Part shown: in pieces, positions 1 through 8,580 of the stretch
Layout: each line of letters begins with the position of its first letter
How positions within the stretch are numbered: position 1 is the first letter of the stretch
Source: Treponema sp.
Lineage (GTDB): Bacteria; Spirochaetota; Spirochaetia; Treponematales; Treponemataceae
DNA length: 64,000 bases
Assembly: GCA_022510845.1 (NCBI GenBank)
Contig: JAFLSR010000007.1
Span: 20,667-84,666, forward strand
Direction: 5' to 3'
Program-made: the position numbers and the translations under genes
The notes under the pieces: generated by a model
What the model was told of the DNA's origin: nothing
The model's database searches: none
What the model saw: only the letters and a program-made list of their open reading frames with translations

Positions 1-267
1 CTTTTCCACGAGCGCGCGCCTTTTTCTGAAATCCTCGTCAGAAAAAAGCGTCGCATCCTGCGCGTCCAAAAACAGCAGGAATGGGCGCACTTCAAGCGCG
101 CGGGCAATCTTTTCAATCATCTCTATCGAAGGAAATTTCTGCCCGATTTCGATTTGCCCGATGTAGTTTGTCGAAGTCTCGCAGAGTTCGGCGAGACGCA
201 TTTGTGAGACTTTCCGCTCTTTGCGCAGACGCTTTAAGTTAGTAATGAAAATATGCCGTAAGTCCAT
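1..267 (-). CDS. XRE-family helix-turn-helix transcriptional regulator (partial, runs off window edge)
   Basis: Manual reverse-strand translation from 267: MDLRHIFITNLKRLRKERKVSQMRLAELCETSTNYIGQIEIGQKFPSIEMIEKIARALEVRPFLLFLD..., a typical XRE HTH. Confidence 0.85.
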   Translation of the reverse strand, partial: MDLRHIFITNLKRLRKERKVSQMRLAELCETSTNYIGQIEIGQKFPSIEMIEKIARALEVRPFLLFLDAQDATLFSDEDFRKRRALVEK

Positions 268-298
268 AAAAAAATATGCTATTAGCACATAAAATCTA

Positions 299-327
299 TT
301 GACAATGCACTAAAAGTATATTAAAAT
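299..327 (+). promoter_or_regulatory. sigma70-type promoter TTGACA-N17-TAAAAT
   Basis: TTGACA at 299-304, TAAAAT at 322-327, upstream of the secreted barrel gene. Confidence 0.6.
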
Positions 328-334
328 CATCTAC

Positions 335-379
335 AATATCAATATTTTATTCACTTCTGGTAAATAAAATATTGATATT
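335..379. repeat. 17-bp perfect inverted repeat, 11-nt loop
   Basis: AATATCAATATTTTATT (335-351) and AATAAAATATTGATATT (363-379), just downstream of the predicted promoter. Confidence 0.85.
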
Positions 380-425
380 CTCGTGGGAATCGCAAAAGAT
401 TCTTTACACCACAAGGAGGAGTTTT

Positions 426-1103
426 ATGAAAAAGGCCTTGGTTTTAGTAGCGGCGGTTGCGCTTTGCGGACAAATCGCATTCGCGGAAAAGGTCGCAGAA
501 TTGGGCGTAAAAGGCGGATTGCTTTTGAACGCGGGAACGAAATTCATTAATGAACCTGATGAGGAATATAGCGATTATAAAAAAATGGCGCTTGGCGGCG
601 ACATCGGAATCTTCGGACACTTCGGAATCGCAGAAATCGGAAGCGGTACAATTTCACTTCAGCCGGAACTGTTCTTTTCTTTTGGAAACGGCGTAAAATA
701 CGAAGAGAAGGTTGAGGTCTTTGACGACACCGTCACTTTTACTCAAAAATTTAAATATACCAGCCTCGACCTCGCGCTCCTTGTTGGCTATGACATCCCC
801 GTGGGAAAGGCAAGAATCACTCCGTTTGTAGGACCAAAACTTGGAATCCCTATTGGCAAGATGAAAAGCACTTTTGAGGTTGACATTGACGGAACAAAGG
901 AAACGGAGAAAACTGAAATGGCTACTATGTCTACTCTCGGCGTGGATTTCGGCGTAGGCTTTGCCATTCCGCTCGGAAGCTTCGTGCTTGGTGGCGACAT
1001 CCGCTACGGAATAGACTACAAACTGAAACCAAGCAATGCGATTGACGAAGGTATCCGCCGCGGCGCGTTGGGCATCAACGTCACGGCAGGATACCGCTTC
1101 TAG
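426..1103 (+). CDS. outer-membrane beta-barrel-like secreted protein
   Basis: SD AAGGAGGA then ATG; signal peptide MKKALVLVAAVALCGQIAFA; barrel-like strands ending in GYRF. Confidence 0.7.
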   Translation: MKKALVLVAAVALCGQIAFAEKVAELGVKGGLLLNAGTKFINEPDEEYSDYKKMALGGDIGIFGHFGIAEIGSGTISLQPELFFSFGNGVKYEEKVEVFDDTVTFTQKFKYTSLDLALLVGYDIPVGKARITPFVGPKLGIPIGKMKSTFEVDIDGTKETEKTEMATMSTLGVDFGVGFAIPLGSFVLGGDIRYGIDYKLKPSNAIDEGIRRGALGINVTAGYRF

Positions 1104-1137
1104 GCATTCAGCGGGAAAACGGCAAAACCTCCTTTAA

Positions 1138-1313
1138 TTTTAAGCAGTGAAGAAAGTTCGCTGGAAACTTCGCCTTACGGCTTGTTGCGAGAACAACTTT
1201 CGAACTGCTTAAAACGCCGTTTTGCAACGAAGTGAAAAACGGCAATAAATAAGCGAGTTTCTGCAAGAAACTCGGATTAAAATCAGCCACACTATTTTTG
1301 TGGCTGATTTTAA
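1138..1313 (+). repeat. modular hairpin element, copy A
   Basis: Stems: 1138-1148/1204-1214; GCCGTTTT/AAAACGGC 1216-1223/1236-1243; CGAGTTTCT/AGAAACTCG 1254-1262/1266-1274; 15-bp stem 1277-1291/1299-1313. Confidence 0.8.
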
Positions 1314-1337
1314 ATGTCCTGCCGTTTTCCTCGCTTC

Positions 1338-1384
1338 ATTTAAAAAGAAAGGCGGCGCAATCTGCGCCGCCTTTCTTTTTAAAT
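1338..1384. terminator. very strong bidirectional hairpin (22-bp stem, 3-nt loop)
   Basis: ATTTAAAAAGAAAGGCGGCGCA-atc-TGCGCCGCCTTTCTTTTTAAAT. Confidence 0.75.
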
Positions 1385-1418
1385 ATACGCGCTTTAGTTT
1401 CGTATATTCTCTCGCAGT

Positions 1419-1566
1419 GAAACACTTTGTTCCACGGTGAGAAATTCTTTGTTTCTCGGCGCGAAACATTTTGTTTCTTAACGTGAAATTCTTTGTTTCA
1501 CGCCGAGAAATAAAATGTTTCCTGTTGTGAAACCATTTGTTTCGTTCAATGGAACTCGCTGTTTCC
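1419..1566. repeat. tandem array of seven degenerate palindromes, exact 22-bp period
   Basis: GAAAY-N5-GTTTC-like units starting at 1419, 1441, 1463, 1485, 1507, 1529, 1551. Confidence 0.85.
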
Positions 1567-1633
1567 CGAAATTGAAATTGACGCACTATTTATGCGCAAA
1601 ACCCGCTTGTGCATCGTCGTTTTCTCACTTCGT

Positions 1634-1781
1634 TTTTTGACAGTGAAGAAAGTTTCAACTTTCGAACTGTCAAAAATGCCGTTTCGCAGTGAAACGAGAA
1701 ACGGCAGTCGATGAACGAGAATTTCCTTTCATGGAAATTCTCGAAATTAAAATTGACGCATTATTTATGCGTCAATTTTAA
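1634..1781 (+). repeat. modular hairpin element, copy B
   Basis: Stems: 1634-1644/1666-1676; GCCGTTTC/GAAACGGC 1678-1685/1698-1705; 11-bp 1716-1726/1733-1743; 15-bp 1747-1761/1767-1781. Confidence 0.8.
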
Positions 1782-1822
1782 ACACACTTCCATTTTTCGC
1801 GAAAATCTGTTATAATGGAAAA

Positions 1823-2251
1823 ATGACAGAACCACAAAAATCCGCGCTCCTTTCAAAGGCGCACGAAATGCTGAACTTTTCCTACACGCCCTATTCCGGC
1901 TTCAAAGTGGGGGCTGCGCTGCTCTGCAAAAGCGGAAAGATTTTCGGCGGCTGCAACATCGAAAACGCGGCGTATTCCCCCTCGAACTGCGCGGAGCGCA
2001 CGGCGTTTTTCAGCGCGGTCTCTTCGGGCGAGCGCGAATTCGAGGCGATTGCGGTCGTGGGCGGCGAGAACGGAATCGTAAAGGACTTCTGCCCGCCGTG
2101 CGGAGTGTGCAGGCAAGTGATGATGGAATTCTGCGACGCGAAATCATTCAAGATAATTCTACAAGACGGAAGCGGACACACAAAAGAGTTTTCGCTTGAA
2201 GAGATTCTTCCCGAAGGTTTCGGCGCGAAAAATTTACAAGGTGGAAAATAA
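1823..2251 (+). CDS. cdd: cytidine deaminase
   Basis: YTPYSGFKVGAALL...GCNIENAAYSPSNCAERTA...CPPCGVCRQ. Confidence 0.93.
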   Translation: MTEPQKSALLSKAHEMLNFSYTPYSGFKVGAALLCKSGKIFGGCNIENAAYSPSNCAERTAFFSAVSSGEREFEAIAVVGGENGIVKDFCPPCGVCRQVMMEFCDAKSFKIILQDGSGHTKEFSLEEILPEGFGAKNLQGGK

Positions 2252-2253
2252 GG

Positions 2254-3942
2254 ATGGACGACTACAAAATCAAAATAACCTTTCCTTCGGGAAAGACAAT
2301 TCAGGCAAACCAAACAGTTTGCGCCGCCGACTTTTTGGAAGAACTCGGCGCGCCGCGCTCCGACATTTTCGCGGTGCGCGTGAACAACGAAATCTGTTCC
2401 CTGCGCCGCTCGCTCATAGTGGATTCCGTGCTGGAGCCGGTGCTCAAAACCGACAAGGACGGAAGCGAAGTCTACAGGCGGACGCTCTGCTTCGTGCTCG
2501 CTGCCGCGCTCCACAACATCGCAAGCGACAAGCATTTGGTCATCGGGCACAGTTTGGGCTACGGCTACTACTACACCCTCCAGAACGGCGAGGAGATTTC
2601 CGACGAACTGATTTCCGCGCTCAAAGAGGAAATCGCATCGCTCGTAAAAAAGGACCTCCCGATTGAAACGCATTTCATCTCATACGACAGCGCGGTCAGG
2701 ACTTTCGAATCGCTCGGGCTTACGGAAACCCGAAAAGGGATGAAATACAAGTGCCCCACGCGCGTCCAGATGAACGCGATTGTCGTGGACGAGAACGCCG
2801 AGGGCGAGCGGAGCATTTTCACGGACTTGTATTACGGCCCGCTTTTGGTTTCCACTGGTATGCTCAAAGTGTTCGACCTGGTGAAGTACCGGAAAGGTTT
2901 TTTGCTGCGCTTTCCCACCAGCGCGAAGCCCGACGAGATTTCCGAATTCCACGATGTCCCGGTCCTTTCCGAAACCTACGAGCGTTACAAGAACTGGGGA
3001 AAGCAAGTGGGCATTGTCACGGTGGCTTCGCTTTCGGAACTTGTGAGCAAGCGCAGGGCGAACGACTTCATCAACATAACGGAGGTCTTCCAACAACGCT
3101 GCATCAGCGAAATCGCGACGCAAATCCAAAGCCGCGGAAAGGTGCGCCTTGTTCTCATCGCAGGCCCTTCAAGTTCGGGGAAGACCACTTCCGCAAAAAA
3201 ACTCGCCTTGGAACTTGAGGCAATCGGCTACAGGCCGAAAGTCATAAGTTTGGACAATTACTACGTGGGGCGAGAAAGCAATCCGAAGGACGAAAACGGA
3301 AACTACGACTATGAGTGCCTTGAGGCTTTGGACATCGAACTGATAAACCAAAACCTTGTCGAACTCTTGGACGGAAAACTGGTGCAAATCCCAAGCTACA
3401 ATTTCACTTCGGGCACGCGCGAATACAAGGGTACGACGATGCAACTCGGCGAAAACGACATCCTGATTATGGAAGGAATCCACGGACTGAACGACCGCCT
3501 CACCCCGCTCGTCAAAAGCGAATACAAATTCAAGCTTTACCTTTCCGCGCTGACGCAACTGAACATGAACGAGCACAACCGCATTTCCACGAGCGACAAC
3601 CGCCTGATTCGCCGAATCGTGCGCGACAACAATTTCCGCGGAAAGAGCGCGGCAGAAACGATTTCAATGTGGGATTCGGTGCGGCGCGGAGAGAGGCTGC
3701 ACATTTTTCCGTTTCAAAACAACGCGGACGCGATTTTGAACACCGCGCTCGACTACGAGCTTTCTGTGCTGAAAATATACGCCGAGCCTCTTTTGCGATG
3801 CATCACCCCCTCACAGCGCGAGTATTCCGAAGCGTGCCGCCTTTTGCGCTTTTTGGACACGTTCCCGCTGATTCCGGCGGAGGCAGTTCCCACCCGCTCG
3901 ATTATCCGCGAGTTCATCGGAGGAAGCGCGTTCAAATACTGA
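2254..3942 (+). CDS. nucleoside (uridine) kinase-like protein with N-terminal TGS-type region
   Basis: P-loop GPSSSGKTTSAKKL; ISLDNYYVGRE; MEGIHGLND; TGS-like N-terminus. Confidence 0.85.
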   Translation: MDDYKIKITFPSGKTIQANQTVCAADFLEELGAPRSDIFAVRVNNEICSLRRSLIVDSVLEPVLKTDKDGSEVYRRTLCFVLAAALHNIASDKHLVIGHSLGYGYYYTLQNGEEISDELISALKEEIASLVKKDLPIETHFISYDSAVRTFESLGLTETRKGMKYKCPTRVQMNAIVVDENAEGERSIFTDLYYGPLLVSTGMLKVFDLVKYRKGFLLRFPTSAKPDEISEFHDVPVLSETYERYKNWGKQVGIVTVASLSELVSKRRANDFINITEVFQQRCISEIATQIQSRGKVRLVLIAGPSSSGKTTSAKKLALELEAIGYRPKVISLDNYYVGRESNPKDENGNYDYECLEALDIELINQNLVELLDGKLVQIPSYNFTSGTREYKGTTMQLGENDILIMEGIHGLNDRLTPLVKSEYKFKLYLSALTQLNMNEHNRISTSDNRLIRRIVRDNNFRGKSAAETISMWDSVRRGERLHIFPFQNNADAILNTALDYELSVLKIYAEPLLRCITPSQREYSEACRLLRFLDTFPLIPAEAVPTRSIIREFIGGSAFKY

Positions 3943-4077
3943 AAGTTGAACTCCGCCGCATGAATTGCGCGGCAGATTTCAACGCCAGTTTTTGTCCTGT
4001 TGCAAAACTGCGATTCCGACGGATTGCAGGAAATTATCATCGGCGGATGTAAAACGTGTACTTTTAGGAGGTGCTTT

Positions 4078-4623
4078 ATGAAAAAAGCAAAAGTGGCCGC
4101 GCTGTTTGCGGCAATGGCATTGGTTTTGGCTACTGGGGGGGGGTACGCCGCTCCGAAATCTGACAACTCGGAAGTAGTCACTGTTTTTGACCCAGCAACC
4201 TACAAAAGCGGCGAGGTTGTGGAAATCAACGGCGAAAAGTACTTGAAAATCGTTTCAAAAGAAGGCGGGGTAAGGGTCATGGTTGACCCAGTAAGTCTGA
4301 AAGGCAAAAAGACATTCAGCGTGACAATCTTTGGCGCGAAGGCAGATTCTGGGCATCAAATCTCGGTTCAACTTTTGGATCTCTCTGATGGCGACAATTG
4401 GGGAAATTGGAGATGGATTTCTTTAATCAGTTCACAGGATATTCCAGCCACGCCTACCATAAAAAGAGGAAGTGTCGCCACCGCCAAAGACAACACTTGG
4501 GATGGATTTCAGCCAAGCAAGAAAATGCTGTGCACTGATTTCATCGTGCACGCGGAAACCTTAGGCGACTGGAAATCCCAAAGCGGCTTCACATTGTACA
4601 TCGGAAAGATAACCGCCTTCTAA
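4078..4623 (+). CDS. secreted hypothetical protein
   Basis: SD TTAGGAGG, signal peptide MKKAKVAALFAAMALVLA; G9 tract in codons of TGGGY. Confidence 0.6.
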   Translation: MKKAKVAALFAAMALVLATGGGYAAPKSDNSEVVTVFDPATYKSGEVVEINGEKYLKIVSKEGGVRVMVDPVSLKGKKTFSVTIFGAKADSGHQISVQLLDLSDGDNWGNWRWISLISSQDIPATPTIKRGSVATAKDNTWDGFQPSKKMLCTDFIVHAETLGDWKSQSGFTLYIGKITAF

Positions 4624-4629
4624 ACCAAC

Positions 4630-4656
4630 AAACGCCGGCGCAGTGCGTCGGCGTTT
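4630..4656. terminator. hairpin between convergent genes
   Basis: AAACGCCGgCGCagtGCGtCGGCGTTT. Confidence 0.65.
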
Positions 4657-4679
4657 GAAATTCTCCGCACGATTGATTT

Positions 4680-5102
4680 TCAGTTGTATTTGTAAGTGGA
4701 GATGTCGTCCAAGAATTTCGCCTCTTCTTTTTTTTGCGCGGCGTTGTGCTCTTCAAGTTTTAGTTCGCGAAGTTTTTTGAGGCGTTCTGTCTTTTGCATG
4801 GCGGCGTTGAACGCCGCGCGCTTTTCTTCGGTAACGAGTTTCGCCTGCGCCATCTGCTCGAAAAGTTTTTCCTGCTGATATTTCACGAACGAAAAGAATT
4901 GCTGCGCTTCGGCAATCTTCGCAAAATCGCGCTCGCCCTCGCCCATCTTCTTTACGGCGGCGTATTGCTGCGCGAGCGTGTCCAAGTCGGCTTGGATTTT
5001 CGTCTCAACGCTCACGGCTTTTCCAAGTTCGATTTGAGCCTGCTCCTGCTCGTACTCTCTGAGATTCAGAAGTTGCTCAAGTTCGAATTTAAACTTCTTC
5101 AT
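4680..5102 (-). CDS. fliJ: flagellar export protein FliJ
   Basis: Coiled-coil MKKFKFELEQLLNLREYEQEQAQIELGKA; position after fliI. Confidence 0.85.
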   Translation of the reverse strand: MKKFKFELEQLLNLREYEQEQAQIELGKAVSVETKIQADLDTLAQQYAAVKKMGEGERDFAKIAEAQQFFSFVKYQQEKLFEQMAQAKLVTEEKRAAFNAAMQKTERLKKLRELKLEEHNAAQKKEEAKFLDDISTYKYN

Positions 5103-6516
5103 CTGAATCGCTTTCTTCGATGCCCGCACTTTGCGGAGAAGACGGGATTTCTTCCGCGATATAATCGGCGAACTCTTCTTCTGGGATTTCGATTTCGGAA
5201 AGCGCGGAAAGTTTTTCGAGCGTGTCGCGCATGGTGCACACATCGCGCTCTTCCTGCTTTAGGAATTCCTCAATCGCCTCGTGCTTTTCAATCGCCTCGT
5301 CAATGGCGGCGGACGCGCCCTGCGCATAAGCCCCGGTCGTAATCATCAGTTCGTTCTGCTGATAAGTAGCCATGAGCCGCCTGATTTTTCCGCAGGCTTC
5401 GCGCGTCGCGTTTCCAGTGACGCGGCGGGCAAGGCGGCTTATGCTTGCAAGCACATCCACGGCAGGATAATGGTACGCCTGCGCCAAGGTGCGGCTGAGG
5501 ACAATGTGCCCGTCCACCACGCCTCGCACCGTATCCGCAATCGGGCCGTTCATGTCGTCGCCCTCAACGAGAACCGTGTAAAAGGCAGTAATCGAGCCTT
5601 TTTGATTCGTGCCCGTCCGTTCGAGCAACTTTGGAATCATATCGAAAACGCTCGGAGGAAAGCCTTCGCGCGCGGGAGGCTCGCCATTCGAAAGCGCGAT
5701 TTCCCTCTGCGCCATCGCAAAGCGTGTCACGCTGTCGAACATCAGCATGACATCCTTTCCTTGGTCGCGGAAATATTCGGCGACTGCGGTGGCAACGAAT
5801 GCCGCGCGCAAACGGCAAATGCTCGGCGTGTCGCTCGTGGCAACAACCACAACGGAACGCTTCAAGCCTTCCTCGCCCAAATCGCGATTTATAAAATCGA
5901 GCACTTCGCGCCCACGCTCTCCCACCAACGCAATCACGTTGACATCGGCATTCGTGTTGCGCGCCATCATGCTAATCAAAGTGGATTTCCCGACGCCGGA
6001 GCCTGCAAAGATTCCAAGCCGCTGCCCCGCCCCCACGGTGAGCATCGAGTCAATCGAACGCACGCCCGTAGTTATGCGGCGAGTTATCGGCTTTCGTTTC
6101 ATCGGATCGGGCGCGTTCGCCAAGGCAGGATAATAAATTTCGCAGGCAGGCTCGCCCTTTCCATCGGCAGCCTTTCCGGTCGCGTCGATTACGCGCCCCA
6201 AAAGATTTTCGCCCACGCCCACTTGCAATGTCTGCCCGGAAGCCACCACCTCCGTTCCGACTTCGATTCCGCGCGTGTCGCCGAACGCCGTAAGGCGAAC
6301 CGTGTTTCCTTCAAGTCCCACGACTTCCGCGAGCATTTCTTTTTTGAGGCTTTCAATTCGAATCGTGCAAATTTCTCCGATGACGGAATGCGGTCCTTCG
6401 CTTAAGATTTCAAGACCGTTCACGCTCTTCACTTTTCCGACATAGAGAATCGTTTCGGCGGACTCAACTTTTTTGAGATATTTTTCAAGACTGAATTTCT
6501 TGTCGTAGGAATTCAT
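5089..6516 (-). CDS. fliI: flagellum-specific ATPase FliI
   Basis: GSGVGKSTLISMMARN; ALVGERGREV; DSVTRFAMAQREIALSNGEPPAREGFPPSVF. Confidence 0.96.
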   Translation of the reverse strand: MNSYDKKFSLEKYLKKVESAETILYVGKVKSVNGLEILSEGPHSVIGEICTIRIESLKKEMLAEVVGLEGNTVRLTAFGDTRGIEVGTEVVASGQTLQVGVGENLLGRVIDATGKAADGKGEPACEIYYPALANAPDPMKRKPITRRITTGVRSIDSMLTVGAGQRLGIFAGSGVGKSTLISMMARNTNADVNVIALVGERGREVLDFINRDLGEEGLKRSVVVVATSDTPSICRLRAAFVATAVAEYFRDQGKDVMLMFDSVTRFAMAQREIALSNGEPPAREGFPPSVFDMIPKLLERTGTNQKGSITAFYTVLVEGDDMNGPIADTVRGVVDGHIVLSRTLAQAYHYPAVDVLASISRLARRVTGNATREACGKIRRLMATYQQNELMITTGAYAQGASAAIDEAIEKHEAIEEFLKQEERDVCTMRDTLEKLSALSEIEIPEEEFADYIAEEIPSSPQSAGIEESDSDEEV

Positions 6517-7445
6517 CGTTCATTTGAATCGGACTTTGCCACGGTTTTTATCGGAGAAATCTCCAGAATTTTTTCTTCCAATTCCGCAAGTTGCGAAGAA
6601 ATGCGCGCGTCGATTGCGCCGAAGTCGGTTTCCACGATGCAGCCTCCGCGTTCCACGGAGGAATCTTCCACCACAGTGATTCCCTTCACGCCTTCCACGT
6701 GCTGCAAAAAATCCTTCGTGTGTTCGGTGGTGAGTTTCACGTCTTCCAAATTCACGCGAATCGTGATGTCGCCGCGTTCCTTGACTTTTTTGAGCGCAGA
6801 AAGGACATTGCTCAAAATCACGTTCTTCTGATTTTCCGAAATTGTCTTTACGATTTTGCGGACGCTCAAAATCACGAGTTCCACAATCTGATGTTCGGTT
6901 TCGTCCAAGATTTCCTGACGGCGCTGCATCACCGCATCGAGCATCTTGTGGATGCGCTCGACAAGGCGGGCGGCTTCGGCAGAACCTTCGGCGTAGCCTG
7001 TTTCCCGTCCCTCGGACTGTCCCTGCTTTGAAGCGTCGGCGCGGATTTTTTCCACTTCCGCCTGCGCTTCCGCAATCATTTGCTGCGCCTTTTCCTGCGC
7101 GTCTTTTTGGATTTGCTTCGCACTGTTTTCGGCATCGACTTTCAGAACCTGCGCCTGGTCGGTCTGCCGCTTGACTTCCGCGAAAGCCGCCGACTCCGCC
7201 TTTTTGACGATTTCATCGGCCTGTGCCTGCGCCTCGGCAAACATCTGCTCTTTTTCGGCTTCCCAATTCTTCTTGAATTCCTCCGCCTCACGACGCAAAT
7301 CATCGGCGGTAGGTCCTGTATATTCGGGTGCCTCCTCTTCTTCCACGACCTCCTCCGGCGGAGAATAATCATGGAAGAGTTTCAGCGTAACCACATCTTC
7401 TTTGTCGTCCTTCAACTCAAAGGACCTGAAAACACTCTTCGCCAT
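6513..7445 (-). CDS. fliH: flagellar assembly protein FliH
   Basis: Alanine/glutamate-rich coiled coil, FliH-like C-terminus, 4-bp overlap with fliI. Confidence 0.85.
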   Translation of the reverse strand: MAKSVFRSFELKDDKEDVVTLKLFHDYSPPEEVVEEEEAPEYTGPTADDLRREAEEFKKNWEAEKEQMFAEAQAQADEIVKKAESAAFAEVKRQTDQAQVLKVDAENSAKQIQKDAQEKAQQMIAEAQAEVEKIRADASKQGQSEGRETGYAEGSAEAARLVERIHKMLDAVMQRRQEILDETEHQIVELVILSVRKIVKTISENQKNVILSNVLSALKKVKERGDITIRVNLEDVKLTTEHTKDFLQHVEGVKGITVVEDSSVERGGCIVETDFGAIDARISSQLAELEEKILEISPIKTVAKSDSNER

Positions 7446-7470
7446 CTTTCTTCCTTGCTTTTTGCACGAA

Positions 7471-8562
7471 TCAACTTACAAGTTCGTCCTCGCCAGAACG
7501 CGCGATAACGATGTCGCCCTTTTCTTCCAAACGGCGGATTGTGGAAACAACCTTTTGCTGCGCTTCTTCCACGTCCTTCAAGCGAACCGGTCCCATGAAC
7601 TCCATATCTTCTTTGAGCATACTCGCGGCGCGCTTTGACATATTGTGGAAAATCTTGTCCTGGACTTCCGCGTCCACGCTTTTGAGCGCCTTCGCCAATT
7701 CCTGCGTGTCCACTTCGCGAAGCACGCGCTGAATGGAGCGGTCGTCGAGCATAACGATGTCTTCGAAAACGAACATTCTCTTTTTGATTTCTTCCGCCAA
7801 ATCCGGGTCTTCTTCTTCCAACGCCTCGATGATGGCCTTTTCGGAAGAACGGTCTACGAGGTTCAAGATTTCTACGATTGATTCTACGCCGCCCGCAGCC
7901 GTGTAGTCTTCGGAAGAAAGCGTGGAAAGTTTCTTTTCCAAAACGCGCTCCACTTCGCGCAAAACATCGGGCGAAGTGCGGTCCATCGTAGCCAAACGCT
8001 TCGAAACCTCAGGCTGCATTTCTTCGGGAAGATTCTGCAAAATGATTGCCGCCTTCGCCGGTTCCAAATACGCCAAGATAAGCGCGATTGTCTGCGGATA
8101 TTCCTGCTGAATGAAGTTGAGCAAGTGCGCGGGGTCTGTTCGCCGAATGAAATCGAACGGACGCACTTGAAGGCTCGAAGTGAGGCGGTTTATGATGTCG
8201 ATGGCCTTTTGGCTTCCCAAAGACTTTTCGAGTAATTCGCGCGCGTAGTCGATACCGCCGGTGGTGATGAAGTTCTGCGCGTTCATCAAGTCCTGGAATT
8301 CTTCCAAAACCTGATCTTTTATTTCAGCGTCAATCGTCTCAAGCCGCGCGATTTCGAAAGTCAAAGTTTCCACTTCGTCTTCACGCAAATGTTTCATCAC
8401 TTCGGAAGAAACATCGCTTCCAACTGAAACAAGAAAAATGGCGGCCTTTTGCCTGCCGGTGAGACTTTTAAAATCTTTGGAACCCTTTTTGCCGCCGCCC
8501 GCGTTGGCCGGCTTGAGCTGAGGCTTTGCCGCGGATTTTGCCGCAGCCGCTTCTTCTGCCAT
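7471..8562 (-). CDS. fliG: flagellar motor switch protein FliG
   Basis: GRQKAAIFLVSVG...HPQTIALILAYL-like EYPQTIALILAYLEP...MFVFEDIVMLDDRSIQRVLREVD. Confidence 0.96.
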   Translation of the reverse strand: MAEEAAAAKSAAKPQLKPANAGGGKKGSKDFKSLTGRQKAAIFLVSVGSDVSSEVMKHLREDEVETLTFEIARLETIDAEIKDQVLEEFQDLMNAQNFITTGGIDYARELLEKSLGSQKAIDIINRLTSSLQVRPFDFIRRTDPAHLLNFIQQEYPQTIALILAYLEPAKAAIILQNLPEEMQPEVSKRLATMDRTSPDVLREVERVLEKKLSTLSSEDYTAAGGVESIVEILNLVDRSSEKAIIEALEEEDPDLAEEIKKRMFVFEDIVMLDDRSIQRVLREVDTQELAKALKSVDAEVQDKIFHNMSKRAASMLKEDMEFMGPVRLKDVEEAQQKVVSTIRRLEEKGDIVIARSGEDELVS

Positions 8563-8580
8563 TCGAATTTCCCCTCTAAA

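Noticed and set aside
1419-1566. CRISPR array interpretation
   Set aside because: Units are 15 bp degenerate palindromes with 7-bp linkers; too short for CRISPR repeats and spacers, and no cas genes are present.
1209-1586. 125-aa minus-strand ORF across the hairpin array
   Set aside because: Its repetitive RETKNFTLRNKMFRAEKQ-like content is the translation of the 22-bp palindromic array; the 22-bp period cycles reading frames, arguing against coding.
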